A DNA stretch of 17,095 nucleotides from a bacterium (lineage in GTDB: Bacteria > Joyebacterota > Joyebacteria > Joyebacterales > Joyebacteraceae). The position numbers and the translations under genes are program-made. Location of the stretch: contig JAPEKQ010000029.1 in the NCBI GenBank assembly GCA_029990205.1, positions 1 through 17,095 on the forward strand. Direction: 5' to 3'. The notes under the pieces were generated by a model. It was given only the letters and a program-made list of their open reading frames with translations. It ran no database searches and was not told where the DNA came from. Below are positions 1-7,096 of this stretch, in pieces; position 1 is the first letter of the stretch, and each line of letters begins with the position of its first letter.

Positions 1-20
1 GACCAGCAGCGCGACCGCGA

Positions 21-58
21 ACAGACGCAGAAAGGCGCCGGGGTATGTTCCCGACGCC
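21..58 (-). terminator. Probable intrinsic terminator after rplQ
   Basis: In the RNA, nine pairs form between 50-58 and 34-42 with a 7-nt loop: eight are Watson-Crick and one is G-U. The stem is GC-rich and begins 40 nt after the rplQ TAG. The following bases are TTTCTGCGTCTGTT, a poor but T-biased tract. Position and stem quality fit the end of the alpha operon; the weak T run keeps this uncertain. A start-to-edge open frame from GTG at 96 crosses the same bases and is the competing reading. Confidence 0.5.
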
Positions 59-98
59 CTCGTGCTGGTTCCTTCGATGTGCCTGAACTGGGTCACAC

Positions 99-662
99 CT
101 AGTCTTCCTTCTTCTCTTCGTCTGCTGGAGCCTCTTCGGCCTCGGCCGGCGCGTCCTCGTCGGGCGCATCCGCATCCTGTTCGGCATCCGTCGCCTCATC
201 GGTCGCCGGTTCGTCGGCCTCGGCATCAGCAGCGGCACCCTTGCGGATGACGTTGTCCGGCTCCTCCTCGGGGCGGGGCTTGCGCTCCTTGAAGGTGACC
301 GGCTCGTCCACGAACTGGATGACCGAGAGCGGGGCGCCATCGCCGCGACGGTTCTCGATCTTGATGATGCGCGTGTAGCCGCCGGGCCGGTCCGCGAAGC
401 GCGGTCCGAGCTCGTCGAAGAGCTTCGCAACGCCCTTCTTGCTCCGCACGACCTTGAGCGCCTGACGGCGCGCCGCCAGGTCCTCGGGTCCGCGCTTGCC
501 GAGCGTGATCATTCTCTCGGCCAGCGACCTGACCTCCTTGGCCTTCGCGTCCGTCGTCTCGAGCTTCTCGAGCTCGATGAGCGTCGTCACCATGTTCCGG
601 AGCATCGCCTTCCGGTGAGCGGACGTGCGGTTGAGTTTCCTTCCGTGTTTCCTGTGTCGCAT
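99..662 (-). CDS. rplQ: 50S ribosomal protein L17 with long acidic tail
   Basis: L17 lies near the tunnel exit of the 50S subunit. Residues 1-124 are a standard L17: [24 protein letters not shown] at the start, [23 protein letters not shown], and [26 protein letters not shown], read in order. The usual bacterial protein has about 115-130 residues. Here the sequence continues to 187 with a strongly acidic, Ala/Asp/Glu-rich region from about 145 ([20 protein letters not shown] and on), ending DEEKKED. ATG at 662 follows AGGAAG. Last recognised gene of the alpha block. Confidence 0.96.
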   Translation of the reverse strand: MRHRKHGRKLNRTSAHRKAMLRNMVTTLIELEKLETTDAKAKEVRSLAERMITLGKRGPEDLAARRQALKVVRSKKGVAKLFDELGPRFADRPGGYTRIIKIENRRGDGAPLSVIQFVDEPVTFKERKPRPEEEPDNVIRKGAAADAEADEPATDEATDAEQDADAPDEDAPAEAEEAPADEEKKED

Positions 663-702
663 CTACTTCCTGACCTTTCAGCACATACGGTCGACCGGGC
701 CG

Positions 703-1815
703 CTACTCGGTCTCGGTCTCGGTATCGGTCTCGACCGCGTCCTCCGTCTCCTCGACGATACCGCTGTCAGCGGCGAAGTCGGGGAAGTCCGGATCCATCA
801 CCACCGGCATGTCGTCAGGCTCCTCTTCATCGTCGGCTCCGCCGGGCGTCAGCAGGCTCTCCACGTCCATTCCGAACGAGAGTCCCATGTCCGACAGTAT
901 GTCGACGAGTTCCTGGAGCGACTTCCGGCCGAAGTTCCGGTACTTCAGCATCTCGGCTTCGGTCTTCTGCACGAGGTCGCCAAGCGTCCTGATGCCGGCG
1001 TCCCTCAGACAGTTCGACGACCTGACCGACAGCTCCAGCTCCTCGACGCTGTGCTCGAGAAGCTCCATGAGCCGCTGCTGATCCGGATCGATGATCTCTT
1101 CGACCTCTTCCATCGGCTCGATCTCGAAGTTCATGAAGAGGAGCAGATGATCCTTGAGCATCTTGGCGGCGAACGCCACCGCGTCGTCAGGGGTCACCGT
1201 CCCGTTCGTCCAGACCTCGAGCGTGAGCTTGTCGTAGTCGGTCCGCTGCCCGACACGCGTGTTCTCCACCTCGTAGTGGACACGCTTGACCGGCGAGAAC
1301 ACCGAGTCGATCGGGATGAAGCCGATCGGCTTCTCCTCGAACGAGTGGTCCTCCGCCTGCACGTACGCGCGGCCCGAGTCGATGATGAGCTCGACATCGA
1401 GCGAAGCGTCGGGACCGAGCGTCGCGATGTGAAGATCGGGGTTCATGATCTCGATGTTCGGATTCGGATCGAGATCCGACGCCTTGATCTCCCCCTCGGC
1501 GTCAGCCTGAAGCCTGACCACCTCGGGTCCGTCGCTCAGCAGCCTGATATTGAGCTGCTTGAAATTCAGGATGAGTTCCGTGACGTCCTCGGTAACACCC
1601 GGGACGACCGAGAACTCGTGAAGCACGCCCTCGAACCTCACTGCGGTCACGGCCGCGCCCTGGAGCGACGAGAGCAGCGCGCGACGAAGCGCGTTGCCGA
1701 TCGTCACGCCGTAGCCGCGCTCAAGCGGCTCGGCGACGAGCTTCCCGTAGGAGCCCGTGATCGTCTCCACATTCCAGACGATCTCGTCTGGCATCCTCAG
1801 ATTCTTCCACTTCAT
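703..1815 (-). CDS. rpoA: DNA-directed RNA polymerase subunit alpha
   Basis: Alpha dimerises to start RNA polymerase assembly and its C-terminal domain binds UP elements and activators. From ATG at 1815 the protein has 370 residues. The N-terminal domain (about 1-235) includes LERGYGVTIGNALRRALLSSLQGAAV and RVHYEVENTRVGQRTDYDKLTLEVWT, each read in order. The alphaCTD (about 255-318) has R265, N268, C269, G296, K298, S299 and E302 at the same numbers as the DNA-contact residues of E. coli alpha. Residues 328-370 are an added acidic tail ending VETDTETETE; E. coli alpha stops at 329. GTG at 1839 is in frame, but AAGGAGG lies 10 nt before the ATG. Confidence 0.97.
   Translation of the reverse strand: MKWKNLRMPDEIVWNVETITGSYGKLVAEPLERGYGVTIGNALRRALLSSLQGAAVTAVRFEGVLHEFSVVPGVTEDVTELILNFKQLNIRLLSDGPEVVRLQADAEGEIKASDLDPNPNIEIMNPDLHIATLGPDASLDVELIIDSGRAYVQAEDHSFEEKPIGFIPIDSVFSPVKRVHYEVENTRVGQRTDYDKLTLEVWTNGTVTPDDAVAFAAKMLKDHLLLFMNFEIEPMEEVEEIIDPDQQRLMELLEHSVEELELSVRSSNCLRDAGIRTLGDLVQKTEAEMLKYRNFGRKSLQELVDILSDMGLSFGMDVESLLTPGGADDEEEPDDMPVVMDPDFPDFAADSGIVEETEDAVETDTETETE
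706..735 (-). repeat. Hexanucleotide repeat at the 3' end of rpoA
   Basis: On the plus strand CTCGGT occurs three times in a row, followed by ATCGGT and CTCGAC, adjoining the rpoA stop. It encodes the alternating Thr-Glu/Asp end of the acidic tail. A 6-bp unit would change length without breaking the frame. Confidence 0.7.
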
Positions 1816-1822
1816 TCTGCGC

Positions 1823-1845
1823 TGGCCTCCTTGAAGCACTGGCCA
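1823..1845 (-). promoter_or_regulatory. Possible hairpin over the rpoA ribosome binding site
   Basis: TGGCC (1823-1827) pairs with GGCCA (1841-1845), looping out 13 nt. In the RNA the loop and the 3' arm contain AAGGAGG, the rpoA Shine-Dalgarno, whose last bases are in the stem. The 5-bp stem is weak evidence. Confidence 0.25.
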
Positions 1846-1864
1846 CCGTCACCGCGGTCAGGGT

Positions 1865-2497
1865 CTACCTGGAGTAGAAGTTGACGATGAGCTGTTCGTT
1901 GATCGGCGTCGGGATCTGGTCCCTTGCGGGAAGCTCCAGAACGCGCCCGACGAACTTCTTCGGATCCAGCTCGAGCCACTCCACCGTGCCCACGCCGGCC
2001 TTGAGATCGACCGCCATCCTGATCTCATGAATGCTCCGCGACTTCTCCTTCACGATGATCTCATCCCCCGCCTTCAGCTGATACGAGGGGATATCCACCT
2101 TGCCACCGTTGACCTGGAAGTGACCGTGGACGATGAGTTCACGCGCAGCCGCCCGCGAGGGAGCGAATCCCATCCGGTAGACGACGCTGTCGAGTCGACG
2201 CTCCAGGAGACGGATCAGATTCGCACCCGTCATGCCTGACTCGCGCTCTGCCTTCGTGTAGTAGTTGCGGAACTGCCGCTCGAGGATCCCGTAGATCCTC
2301 TTGGCCTTCTGCTTCTCCCTCAGCTGCATCCCGTACTCGGTGGCTCTGCGCCTCCGACGGGTGTTGCCATGCTCGCCGGGACCGTACGCCCTGCGCTCGA
2401 ACGCACACTTGTCGGTCGAGCAGCGCTGTCCCTTGAGGAAGAGCTTCATGCCGTGGCGGCGACACTGCTTGCACTTCGCACCATGATACGTCGCCAT
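1865..2497 (-). CDS. rpsD: 30S ribosomal protein S4, zinc-binding form
   Basis: S4 nucleates 16S 5'-domain assembly and in E. coli represses the alpha operon. The 210 residues start MATYHGAKCKQCRRHG, with zinc ligands C9, C12, C26 and C31, the cysteine-bearing form. The S4 RNA-binding domain follows at about 100-165 (RRLDSVVYRMGFAPSRAAAR, then VHGHFQVNGGKVDIPSY). The end LPARDQIPTPINEQLIVNFYSR fits the family. ATG at 2497 follows CGGAGGAACAG. I could not identify a pseudoknot target like that of the E. coli S13 leader. Confidence 0.98.
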   Translation of the reverse strand: MATYHGAKCKQCRRHGMKLFLKGQRCSTDKCAFERRAYGPGEHGNTRRRRRATEYGMQLREKQKAKRIYGILERQFRNYYTKAERESGMTGANLIRLLERRLDSVVYRMGFAPSRAAARELIVHGHFQVNGGKVDIPSYQLKAGDEIIVKEKSRSIHEIRMAVDLKAGVGTVEWLELDPKKFVGRVLELPARDQIPTPINEQLIVNFYSR

Positions 2498-2508
2498 CTG
2501 TTCCTCCG

Positions 2509-2880
2509 TTAGACTCTTCTCTTCTTCGGGGGACGGCAGCCGTTGTGCGGGATCGGGGTGATGTCCCGGATCGCCGTCACCTTGAGTCCTGCTGCCTGAA
2601 GAGCGCGAATGGCCGCCTCGCGACCCGGGCCCGGTCCCTTCACCTCAACCTCGACCCGCCTGAGCCCCATCGGGATCGCCTGCTCCGCGGCGTTCTGCGC
2701 CACGAGCTGGGCCACGAACCCCGTGCTCTTCTTCGAACCCCTGAACCCGACCTTGCCCGCACTGGCCCACGAAATCGTATTGCCCTTCATATCGGAGAGC
2801 GTAACGATCGTGTTGTTGAAACTGGCCTTGATGTGGGCCATGCCCTCGGGCTCAACCTGCTTCTTCTTCCGCTGAGCCAA
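2509..2880 (-). CDS. rpsK: 30S ribosomal protein S11
   Basis: S11 lines the platform near the mRNA exit. The 123 residues comprise a basic N-terminus ([12 protein letters not shown]), the core [17 protein letters not shown], the [21 protein letters not shown] segment, the signature [18 protein letters not shown], and the invariant end [17 protein letters not shown]. The start codon is TTG at 2880. TAA stop. rpsD follows after only 11 nt, with its Shine-Dalgarno GGAGG in the gap. Confidence 0.97.
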   Translation of the reverse strand: MAQRKKKQVEPEGMAHIKASFNNTIVTLSDMKGNTISWASAGKVGFRGSKKSTGFVAQLVAQNAAEQAIPMGLRRVEVEVKGPGPGREAAIRALQAAGLKVTAIRDITPIPHNGCRPPKKRRV

Positions 2881-2885
2881 ACTGA

Positions 2886-2892
2886 CCTCCCT
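2886..2892 (-). promoter_or_regulatory. Shine-Dalgarno supporting the TTG start of rpsK
   Basis: AGGGAGG lies 5 nt before TTG at 2880. The alternative ATG at 2841 has no comparable site and would remove the basic N-terminal segment typical of S11. Confidence 0.85.
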
Positions 2893-2907
2893 GGCACAAC
2901 CAGGCGA

Positions 2908-3291
2908 CTACTTCTTGCCCGGCGCCTTCTTCTTACCTGCAACCGTCTTCTTCGGACCCTTACGCGTTCGCGCGTTCGTCCTTGTGCGCTGCCCGCGCGC
3001 AGGGAGTCCACGGCGATGCCGCCACCCACGGTAGCAGCCGATGTCCCTCAGCCGCTTGATGGAGAGCGCGAGCTCCGTGCGGAGGCCGCCCTCGACCCGA
3101 TAGTCCTCTTCAATGATGTGGCGAATGCGACCGATCTCATCGGTCGTCAGATCCTTGACCCGCACACTCTCACCAATCCCCGCCTTGCCCAGGATCTGCT
3201 CTGAAGAGGTCCTGCCGATTCCGTAGATGTACGTGAGAGCGATGACTGCTCTCTTGTTGTCCGGTACGTCAACACCAACAATGCGCGCCAA
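2908..3291 (-). CDS. rpsM: 30S ribosomal protein S13
   Basis: S13 forms intersubunit bridges in the 30S head and its tail contacts the P-site tRNA. The 127 residues begin (M)[20 protein letters not shown] and contain [12 protein letters not shown] (helix-two-turn-helix region), [21 protein letters not shown] (about 83-103), and a Lys-rich tail [16 protein letters not shown]. The start codon is TTG at 3291, unusual but supported by a strong Shine-Dalgarno and by the family N-terminus. First gene of the alpha block. Confidence 0.97.
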   Translation of the reverse strand: MARIVGVDVPDNKRAVIALTYIYGIGRTSSEQILGKAGIGESVRVKDLTTDEIGRIRHIIEEDYRVEGGLRTELALSIKRLRDIGCYRGWRHRRGLPARGQRTRTNARTRKGPKKTVAGKKKAPGKK

Positions 3292-3299
3292 CGAGATAT

Positions 3300-3306
3300 C
3301 CTCCTC
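3300..3306 (-). promoter_or_regulatory. Shine-Dalgarno supporting the TTG start of rpsM
   Basis: GAGGAGG lies 8 nt before TTG at 3291. The next in-frame ATG is far inside the conserved domain, so this site decides the start. Confidence 0.85.
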
Positions 3307-3329
3307 TTGCGATCACGCTTGCGCAGGTC

Positions 3330-3443
3330 CTAACCCTGAACCTGCTTGTGACGCTTGTTAATACAGATGACCCGGATCTTTCCGTGTCGCTTGATCAGCT
3401 TGCAGTGCTCGCAGATCTTCTTGACTGAAGACCGCACCTTCAT
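3330..3443 (-). CDS. rpmJ: 50S ribosomal protein L36
   Basis: L36 is the smallest 50S protein and stabilises 23S rRNA near the factor site. I translated this 37-codon gene by hand: it starts [20 protein letters not shown] and ends [10 protein letters not shown], exactly the short family length. The zinc ligands C11, C14, C27 and H32 are present, so it is the zinc form. ATG at 3443 follows GGGAGAG. It lies between infA (37 nt) and rpsM (38 nt), its usual place. It is short enough to be missed by length-filtered gene calling. Confidence 0.97.
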   Translation of the reverse strand: MKVRSSVKKICEHCKLIKRHGKIRVICINKRHKQVQG

Positions 3444-3480
3444 GATTCTCTCCCGGTTGAAACGTTCCCGTGCCCCGGCC

Positions 3481-3699
3481 TTACTTGTACCGGTATGTGA
3501 TGCGTCCCCGCGACCAGTCGTAGGGCGAGATCTCGACGGTGACTCTATCGCCGGGGAGGATCTTGATGTAGTGCATCCTCATCTTCCCCGAGATGTGAGC
3601 CAACACCTTATGCCCGTTGTCGAGTTCCACGCGGAACATCGCGTTGGGCAGTGCCTCGTTCACTACGCCTTCTACGGTGATGCCCTTCTGCTTAGCCAT
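3481..3699 (-). CDS. infA: Translation initiation factor IF-1
   Basis: IF-1 occupies the A site of the 30S subunit during initiation. The 72 residues match the family length and consensus: [26 protein letters not shown] at the start, [25 protein letters not shown] in the OB fold, and the end [15 protein letters not shown]. (Each of these is read across the protein in order.) ATG at 3699 follows GGGAG. TAA stop. The map-infA-rpmJ order is common outside the Proteobacteria. Confidence 0.98.
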   Translation of the reverse strand: MAKQKGITVEGVVNEALPNAMFRVELDNGHKVLAHISGKMRMHYIKILPGDRVTVEISPYDWSRGRITYRYK

Positions 3700-3708
3700 T
3701 CTTTCTCC

Positions 3709-3723
3709 CGGGCCTTGGGCCCG
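3709..3723 (-). promoter_or_regulatory. Hairpin abutting the infA Shine-Dalgarno
   Basis: CGGGCC pairs perfectly with GGCCCG around a 3-nt loop. In the RNA, the last base of the 3' arm is the first G of GGGAG (3705-3709), the infA Shine-Dalgarno, 5 nt before the ATG. The stem could therefore hinder or position ribosome binding. The rest of the 69-nt map-infA spacer also has the palindrome CCGCCGGCGG at about 3750-3759. Confidence 0.45.
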
Positions 3724-3768
3724 TATGAGACTGCTTCCGGAGTCGCCGTCCGCCGGCGGTCCGCGGCG

Positions 3769-4515
3769 CTACACCAGCGTCAGGATGTCCACACCGTCGC
3801 TCGTGATCGCGACCGTGTGCTCGAAGTGAGCTGACAGCGCGCCGTCCGCCGTCACGACCGTCCAGCCGTCGCTGAGCGTCCTGACCGCCGCGGTCCCGGC
3901 GTTCACCATCGGCTCGATGGCGAGCACCATGCCCGACTTCAGGACAGGACCGCGTCCGAGCGGGCCGTAGTTCGGAACCTCAGGCTCCTCGTGGAGCTTG
4001 GTTCCGACGCCGTGTCCGGCGAGGTCGCGGACTACTGAGAAGCCAAGCGTCTCGGCGGTCTCCTGGATCGCGTGCGAGACATCCGACAGATGGATGCCCG
4101 CCCGCGCAACCGCCAACCCGGCCTTGAGGGCCTCGCGCGTCGCGTCGATCAGGCGTACCGTGCCCTCAGGCACTTCGCCCACGACGCAGGTTCGCGCGCC
4201 GTCCCCGACGTAACCCTGCTTCCTCACGCCCACGTCCACCCCGACGATGTCGCCAGCTCTGAGCTCCTTCGGACCCGGGATCCCGTGGACGACCTCCTCG
4301 TTGATCGAGATGCAGGTCGCCGCCGGAAACCCGTTGTAGCCCTTGAACTCTGGCGACGCGTCGTGACTCCGTATGAAGCTTTCAATCTCAGCGTCGAGTT
4401 CGGCGGTCGTCAGACCGGCTCTGACGAGCGTTCCCGCCAGGTCCAGTGATCCCGCCACGAGCCGTCCGCTCTCACGCAGCAGCTCGATCTCGTTGCTGGT
4501 CCGTATGCTGATCAT
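3769..4515 (-). CDS. map: Methionine aminopeptidase, type I
   Basis: MetAP removes the initiator methionine from nascent proteins at the ribosome. From ATG at 4515 the protein has 248 residues. The full set of metal ligands is present: D94 (VGVDVG), D105 (VGDGART), H168 (LAGHGVG), E201 (AIEPM) and E232 (FEHTVAI), plus the active-site His78 in EEVVHGIP. There is no N-terminal zinc-finger extension, so it is the bare catalytic (type Ia) form. The frame is open upstream inside adk, but the start is fixed by the ATGA overlap with the adk stop and by family similarity. Confidence 0.97.
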   Translation of the reverse strand: MISIRTSNEIELLRESGRLVAGSLDLAGTLVRAGLTTAELDAEIESFIRSHDASPEFKGYNGFPAATCISINEEVVHGIPGPKELRAGDIVGVDVGVRKQGYVGDGARTCVVGEVPEGTVRLIDATREALKAGLAVARAGIHLSDVSHAIQETAETLGFSVVRDLAGHGVGTKLHEEPEVPNYGPLGRGPVLKSGMVLAIEPMVNAGTAAVRTLSDGWTVVTADGALSAHFEHTVAITSDGVDILTLV

Positions 4516-5183
4516 CCGGTCTCTCGAGTTCCGCACCCGCACCCGCCGTCGAGAATCCCGTCGATCTCCGACTGGATCTCCTCGCTGGTCAGGCTGGTAT
4601 CCACAGCGCGCAGAATGCCTCTCGACCGGTAGTAATCCGTCAGCGGCTTCGTCGCGGCATGGTACTCCGTGAAACGCCGCTCGATCGCCTCGGGCTCGTC
4701 GTCCGAGCGCCTCGTCAGCTCGCCACCGCAGACGTCGCAAACACCGTCCGTCGCCGGCGGCTTCCACATCAGGTTGTAGACCGCGCCGCAGTCCGAACAC
4801 GAGACCCGGCTCGAGAGCCGACGGATGGCCTCGTCGACCGTGATATCGATGAAGACGACGCAGTCGACGGCCGTTTCATGCTTCGACAGCAGCGCGTCCA
4901 GACCCTCGGCCTGAGGCACCGTCCTCGGGAAGCCGTCGAGGATGATGTCGGCACTGGTGCCGGCCTCGAACAGCTCCTCAACGAGACCCAGCACGATCTC
5001 GTCGGGGACGAGCCTGCCGCCTTTCATGTATTCATCCGCCCGGCGCCCCAGCTCGGTTCCACGGGAGACGGCATCGCGCAGGAGGTCGCCGGTCGACACG
5101 TGACCGAAACCACGCTTCTCGACCAGCCTCTTGGCCTGTGTGCCCTTCCCAGCTCCTGGTGCTCCAAGCAATACGATGATCAC
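4512..5183 (-). CDS. adk: Adenylate kinase with zinc-type LID domain
   Basis: Adenylate kinase interconverts ATP plus AMP and two ADP in the cytoplasm. The 223 residues are of the long form. Visible are the P-loop GAPGAGKGT (7-15), the AMP-binding region STGDLLRDA (30-38), the DGFPRT motif (83-88), and a LID domain with four cysteines, C129/C132 and C149/C152, arranged to hold a structural zinc. The C-terminal tail DGGCGCGTRETG has two more cysteines and is not a feature I associate with the family. The start is GTG at 5183, after AGGGG. The TGA stop overlaps the map start as ATGA. Confidence 0.97.
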   Translation of the reverse strand: MIIVLLGAPGAGKGTQAKRLVEKRGFGHVSTGDLLRDAVSRGTELGRRADEYMKGGRLVPDEIVLGLVEELFEAGTSADIILDGFPRTVPQAEGLDALLSKHETAVDCVVFIDITVDEAIRRLSSRVSCSDCGAVYNLMWKPPATDGVCDVCGGELTRRSDDEPEAIERRFTEYHAATKPLTDYYRSRGILRAVDTSLTSEEIQSEIDGILDGGCGCGTRETG

Positions 5184-5210
5184 TTCAATATCCCCTGTGC
5201 TTCAGGTCGT

Positions 5211-5248
5211 GCGCAACGAAGTTGCGCCAAGCCGCCGCTCGCGGCGGC
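5211..5248 (-). promoter_or_regulatory. Tandem hairpins between secY and adk
   Basis: Two perfect 7-bp stems lie three bases apart. The first transcribed (5231-5248) is GCCGCCG/CGGCGGC with a 4-nt loop (CGAG in the RNA). The second (5211-5227) is GCGCAAC/GTTGCGC with a 3-nt loop. Neither is followed by a T run, so intrinsic termination is unlikely. They begin a few bases after the secY TAGTAG stops and end 27 nt before the adk start. Pausing, mRNA processing or 3'-end protection are possible roles. Confidence 0.55.
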
Positions 5249-5257
5249 CAGCCGCTA

Positions 5258-6580
5258 CTAACGACGTCTACCTCTCAGCTTGCCCTTCTTCATGAACCCG
5301 TCGTAGTGACGCATCAGCAGATGCGATTCGATCTGGGACAGCGTATCCAGACCGACACCGACGACGATCAGCAGACCCGTGCCGCCGAAGACGAACGGAG
5401 CGTTGAGCTGCTGCTGCATGAAGTACGGCAGGACCGCGATGAACGCCAGGAACAGCGCGCCCGGCAGCGTGATGCGTGTCAGGACGCTGTCGATGTACTC
5501 GGCCGTCTTCTTCCCCGGACGCTTCCCCGGCACGAAGCCGCCGTACTTCTTCATGTTGTCCGCGAGGTCCACCGGGTTGAACACGATGGCCGTGTAGAAG
5601 TATGCGAAGAACACGATGATCGTCACGTACAGCACGGTGTAGAGCCAGTTGCCCGGTGAGAGCATCGCCGCAACGTTCTCCATGAACACGTTCCCCGTGA
5701 GGAACCCGGCGATCGTCGCAGGGAACATAATGATCGCCTGCGCGAAGATGACCGGGATAACACCCGCCGTGTTCAGCTTGAGCGGGATGTGCGTGCTCTG
5801 ACCGCCGTAGACCTTTCGGCCGACGACTCGTTTCGCATACTGCACCGGGATCCGACGCTGGGCCTGTGTCATCAGCACGACCGCCGCAACGATACCGACC
5901 ATCATCGCGGTGAGGATCACCACACCGAAGATGCTGATCGAGCCCATCTGCAGGGCGCGGATCGTGTTCAGCCAGTCTGTCGGATAGCGAGCGACGATAC
6001 CGATGAAGATGATCAGCGAGATACCGTTGCCGATACCGCGGTCGGTGATCTGCTCGCCAAGCCACATGATGAAGATCGTACCGGCCGTCATCGTGAGCAT
6101 CGTCAGAGCCGTGAACCCGATGCCCGGGTTCGGGACGATCGGCAGACCGTCGACGGAGCCGAGGTTCTGGAGGTACATGCTCATCGCGAACGACTGCACA
6201 AGTGACAGCAGCACGGTCCCGTAGCGCGTGTACTGCGTGATCTTCTTGCGGCCTTCCTCGCCCATCTTGTTCAGCTTCTCGAAGTACGGAATGACCGCCG
6301 TGAACAGCTGAAGAATGATTGACGCACTGATGTACGGCATGATGCCGAGGGCGAAGATCGTCGCGTTCGCGAACGCGCCGCCCACGAACATGTCGTACAG
6401 GCCAAGCAGTGAGCCCCGCTGCGCCTCGAAATAGGCCGCAAGCGCCTGCCCGTTCACGCCTGCCGTCGGCACGTGTCCGCCGATTCGGTAGATGATCAGG
6501 ATCATCAGAGTGAAGAGCACACGCCTCTTCAGCTCGGGGATCTTGAAGATACTCTGAAGGCTCGTAAACACATTGGCCAT
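5258..6580 (-). CDS. secY: Protein translocase subunit SecY
   Basis: SecY forms the membrane channel for protein export together with SecE and SecG. The 440 residues show ten hydrophobic segments at roughly 21-37, 74-95, 117-137, 154-174, 183-200, 215-237, 270-290, 312-335, 368-388 and 395-414. The two SecY signatures are present: GIMPYISASIILQLF (79-93) and ITDRGIGNGISLIIF (178-192). The basic cytoplasmic loop near residues 240-258 (QRRIPVQYAKRVVGRK) and the basic tail KLRGRRR fit the family. The gene ends in a double stop, TAGTAG. A 74-nt spacer with two hairpins separates it from adk. Confidence 0.98.
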   Translation of the reverse strand: MANVFTSLQSIFKIPELKRRVLFTLMILIIYRIGGHVPTAGVNGQALAAYFEAQRGSLLGLYDMFVGGAFANATIFALGIMPYISASIILQLFTAVIPYFEKLNKMGEEGRKKITQYTRYGTVLLSLVQSFAMSMYLQNLGSVDGLPIVPNPGIGFTALTMLTMTAGTIFIMWLGEQITDRGIGNGISLIIFIGIVARYPTDWLNTIRALQMGSISIFGVVILTAMMVGIVAAVVLMTQAQRRIPVQYAKRVVGRKVYGGQSTHIPLKLNTAGVIPVIFAQAIIMFPATIAGFLTGNVFMENVAAMLSPGNWLYTVLYVTIIVFFAYFYTAIVFNPVDLADNMKKYGGFVPGKRPGKKTAEYIDSVLTRITLPGALFLAFIAVLPYFMQQQLNAPFVFGGTGLLIVVGVGLDTLSQIESHLLMRHYDGFMKKGKLRGRRR

Positions 6581-6599
6581 GGTTCGTGCCTCTCTCCCC

Positions 6600-7043
6600 T
6601 TACTTGATCAGCTCGATCGTGCCGCCGGCCGCCTCGACCTTCTCGCGCGCCTTCGCACTGATCGCATTCACCTTAAGCGTGATTGCCCGGGTGATCTCCC
6701 CGTTCGCGAGCACCTTGACCTTGCCGCGCGTCCCTCTCACCACACCGCTCGCCCTGAGCACATCCACCGTCACTTCACCTTCGAGGCCGGAGCGCTCGAG
6801 ATCACAGACGTTGATGACCTCAAACGTCTTCCGCGTCGGGTTCGTGAACCCCTTCATCGGAAGTCGCCGCGCAAGCGGCATCTGACCGCCCTCGAACCAG
6901 GCGGGAATCGATCCGCCCGAACGGGACTTCTGTCCCTTGTGCCCGCGTCCGCTGGTCTTGCCTGAGCCGGAGCCCGGACCGCGACCGACGCGACGCTTCT
7001 TCTTGCGCGCGCCCTCAGCAGGCTTGAGTTCGTTCAGCTTCAT
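6600..7043 (-). CDS. rplO: 50S ribosomal protein L15
   Basis: L15 is a late assembly protein of the 50S subunit with an extended N-terminal tail. The 147 residues begin MKLNELKPAEGARKKKRRVG, followed by the Gly/Ser-rich stretch GSGSGKTSGRGHKGQKSRSG and then AWFEGGQMPLARRLPMKGF, all family hallmarks. The C-terminal domain ends VEAAGGTIELIK. The ATG start is at 7043. As in many bacteria the gene directly precedes secY (19 nt). Confidence 0.98.
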   Translation of the reverse strand: MKLNELKPAEGARKKKRRVGRGPGSGSGKTSGRGHKGQKSRSGGSIPAWFEGGQMPLARRLPMKGFTNPTRKTFEVINVCDLERSGLEGEVTVDVLRASGVVRGTRGKVKVLANGEITRAITLKVNAISAKAREKVEAAGGTIELIK

Positions 7044-7096
7044 TGCTCGTACCTTCCCTGTTGCACCGTCGCCACAGTCTGGCCGCGGCGTGCGTT

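Noticed and set aside
1-96. Partial minus-strand open frame from GTG at 96 with a hydrophobic stretch
   Set aside because: Only 32 codons to the edge, no recognisable family, a GTG start close to the rplQ stop, and its bases form the probable terminator hairpin. Not enough to call a gene.
625-1884. Long plus-strand open frame of 419 codons opposite rpoA
   Set aside because: It is the antisense shadow of rpoA, created by GC-rich codon bias. Its residues are His/Arg/Leu-rich with no domain, while the minus strand is an unmistakable alpha subunit.
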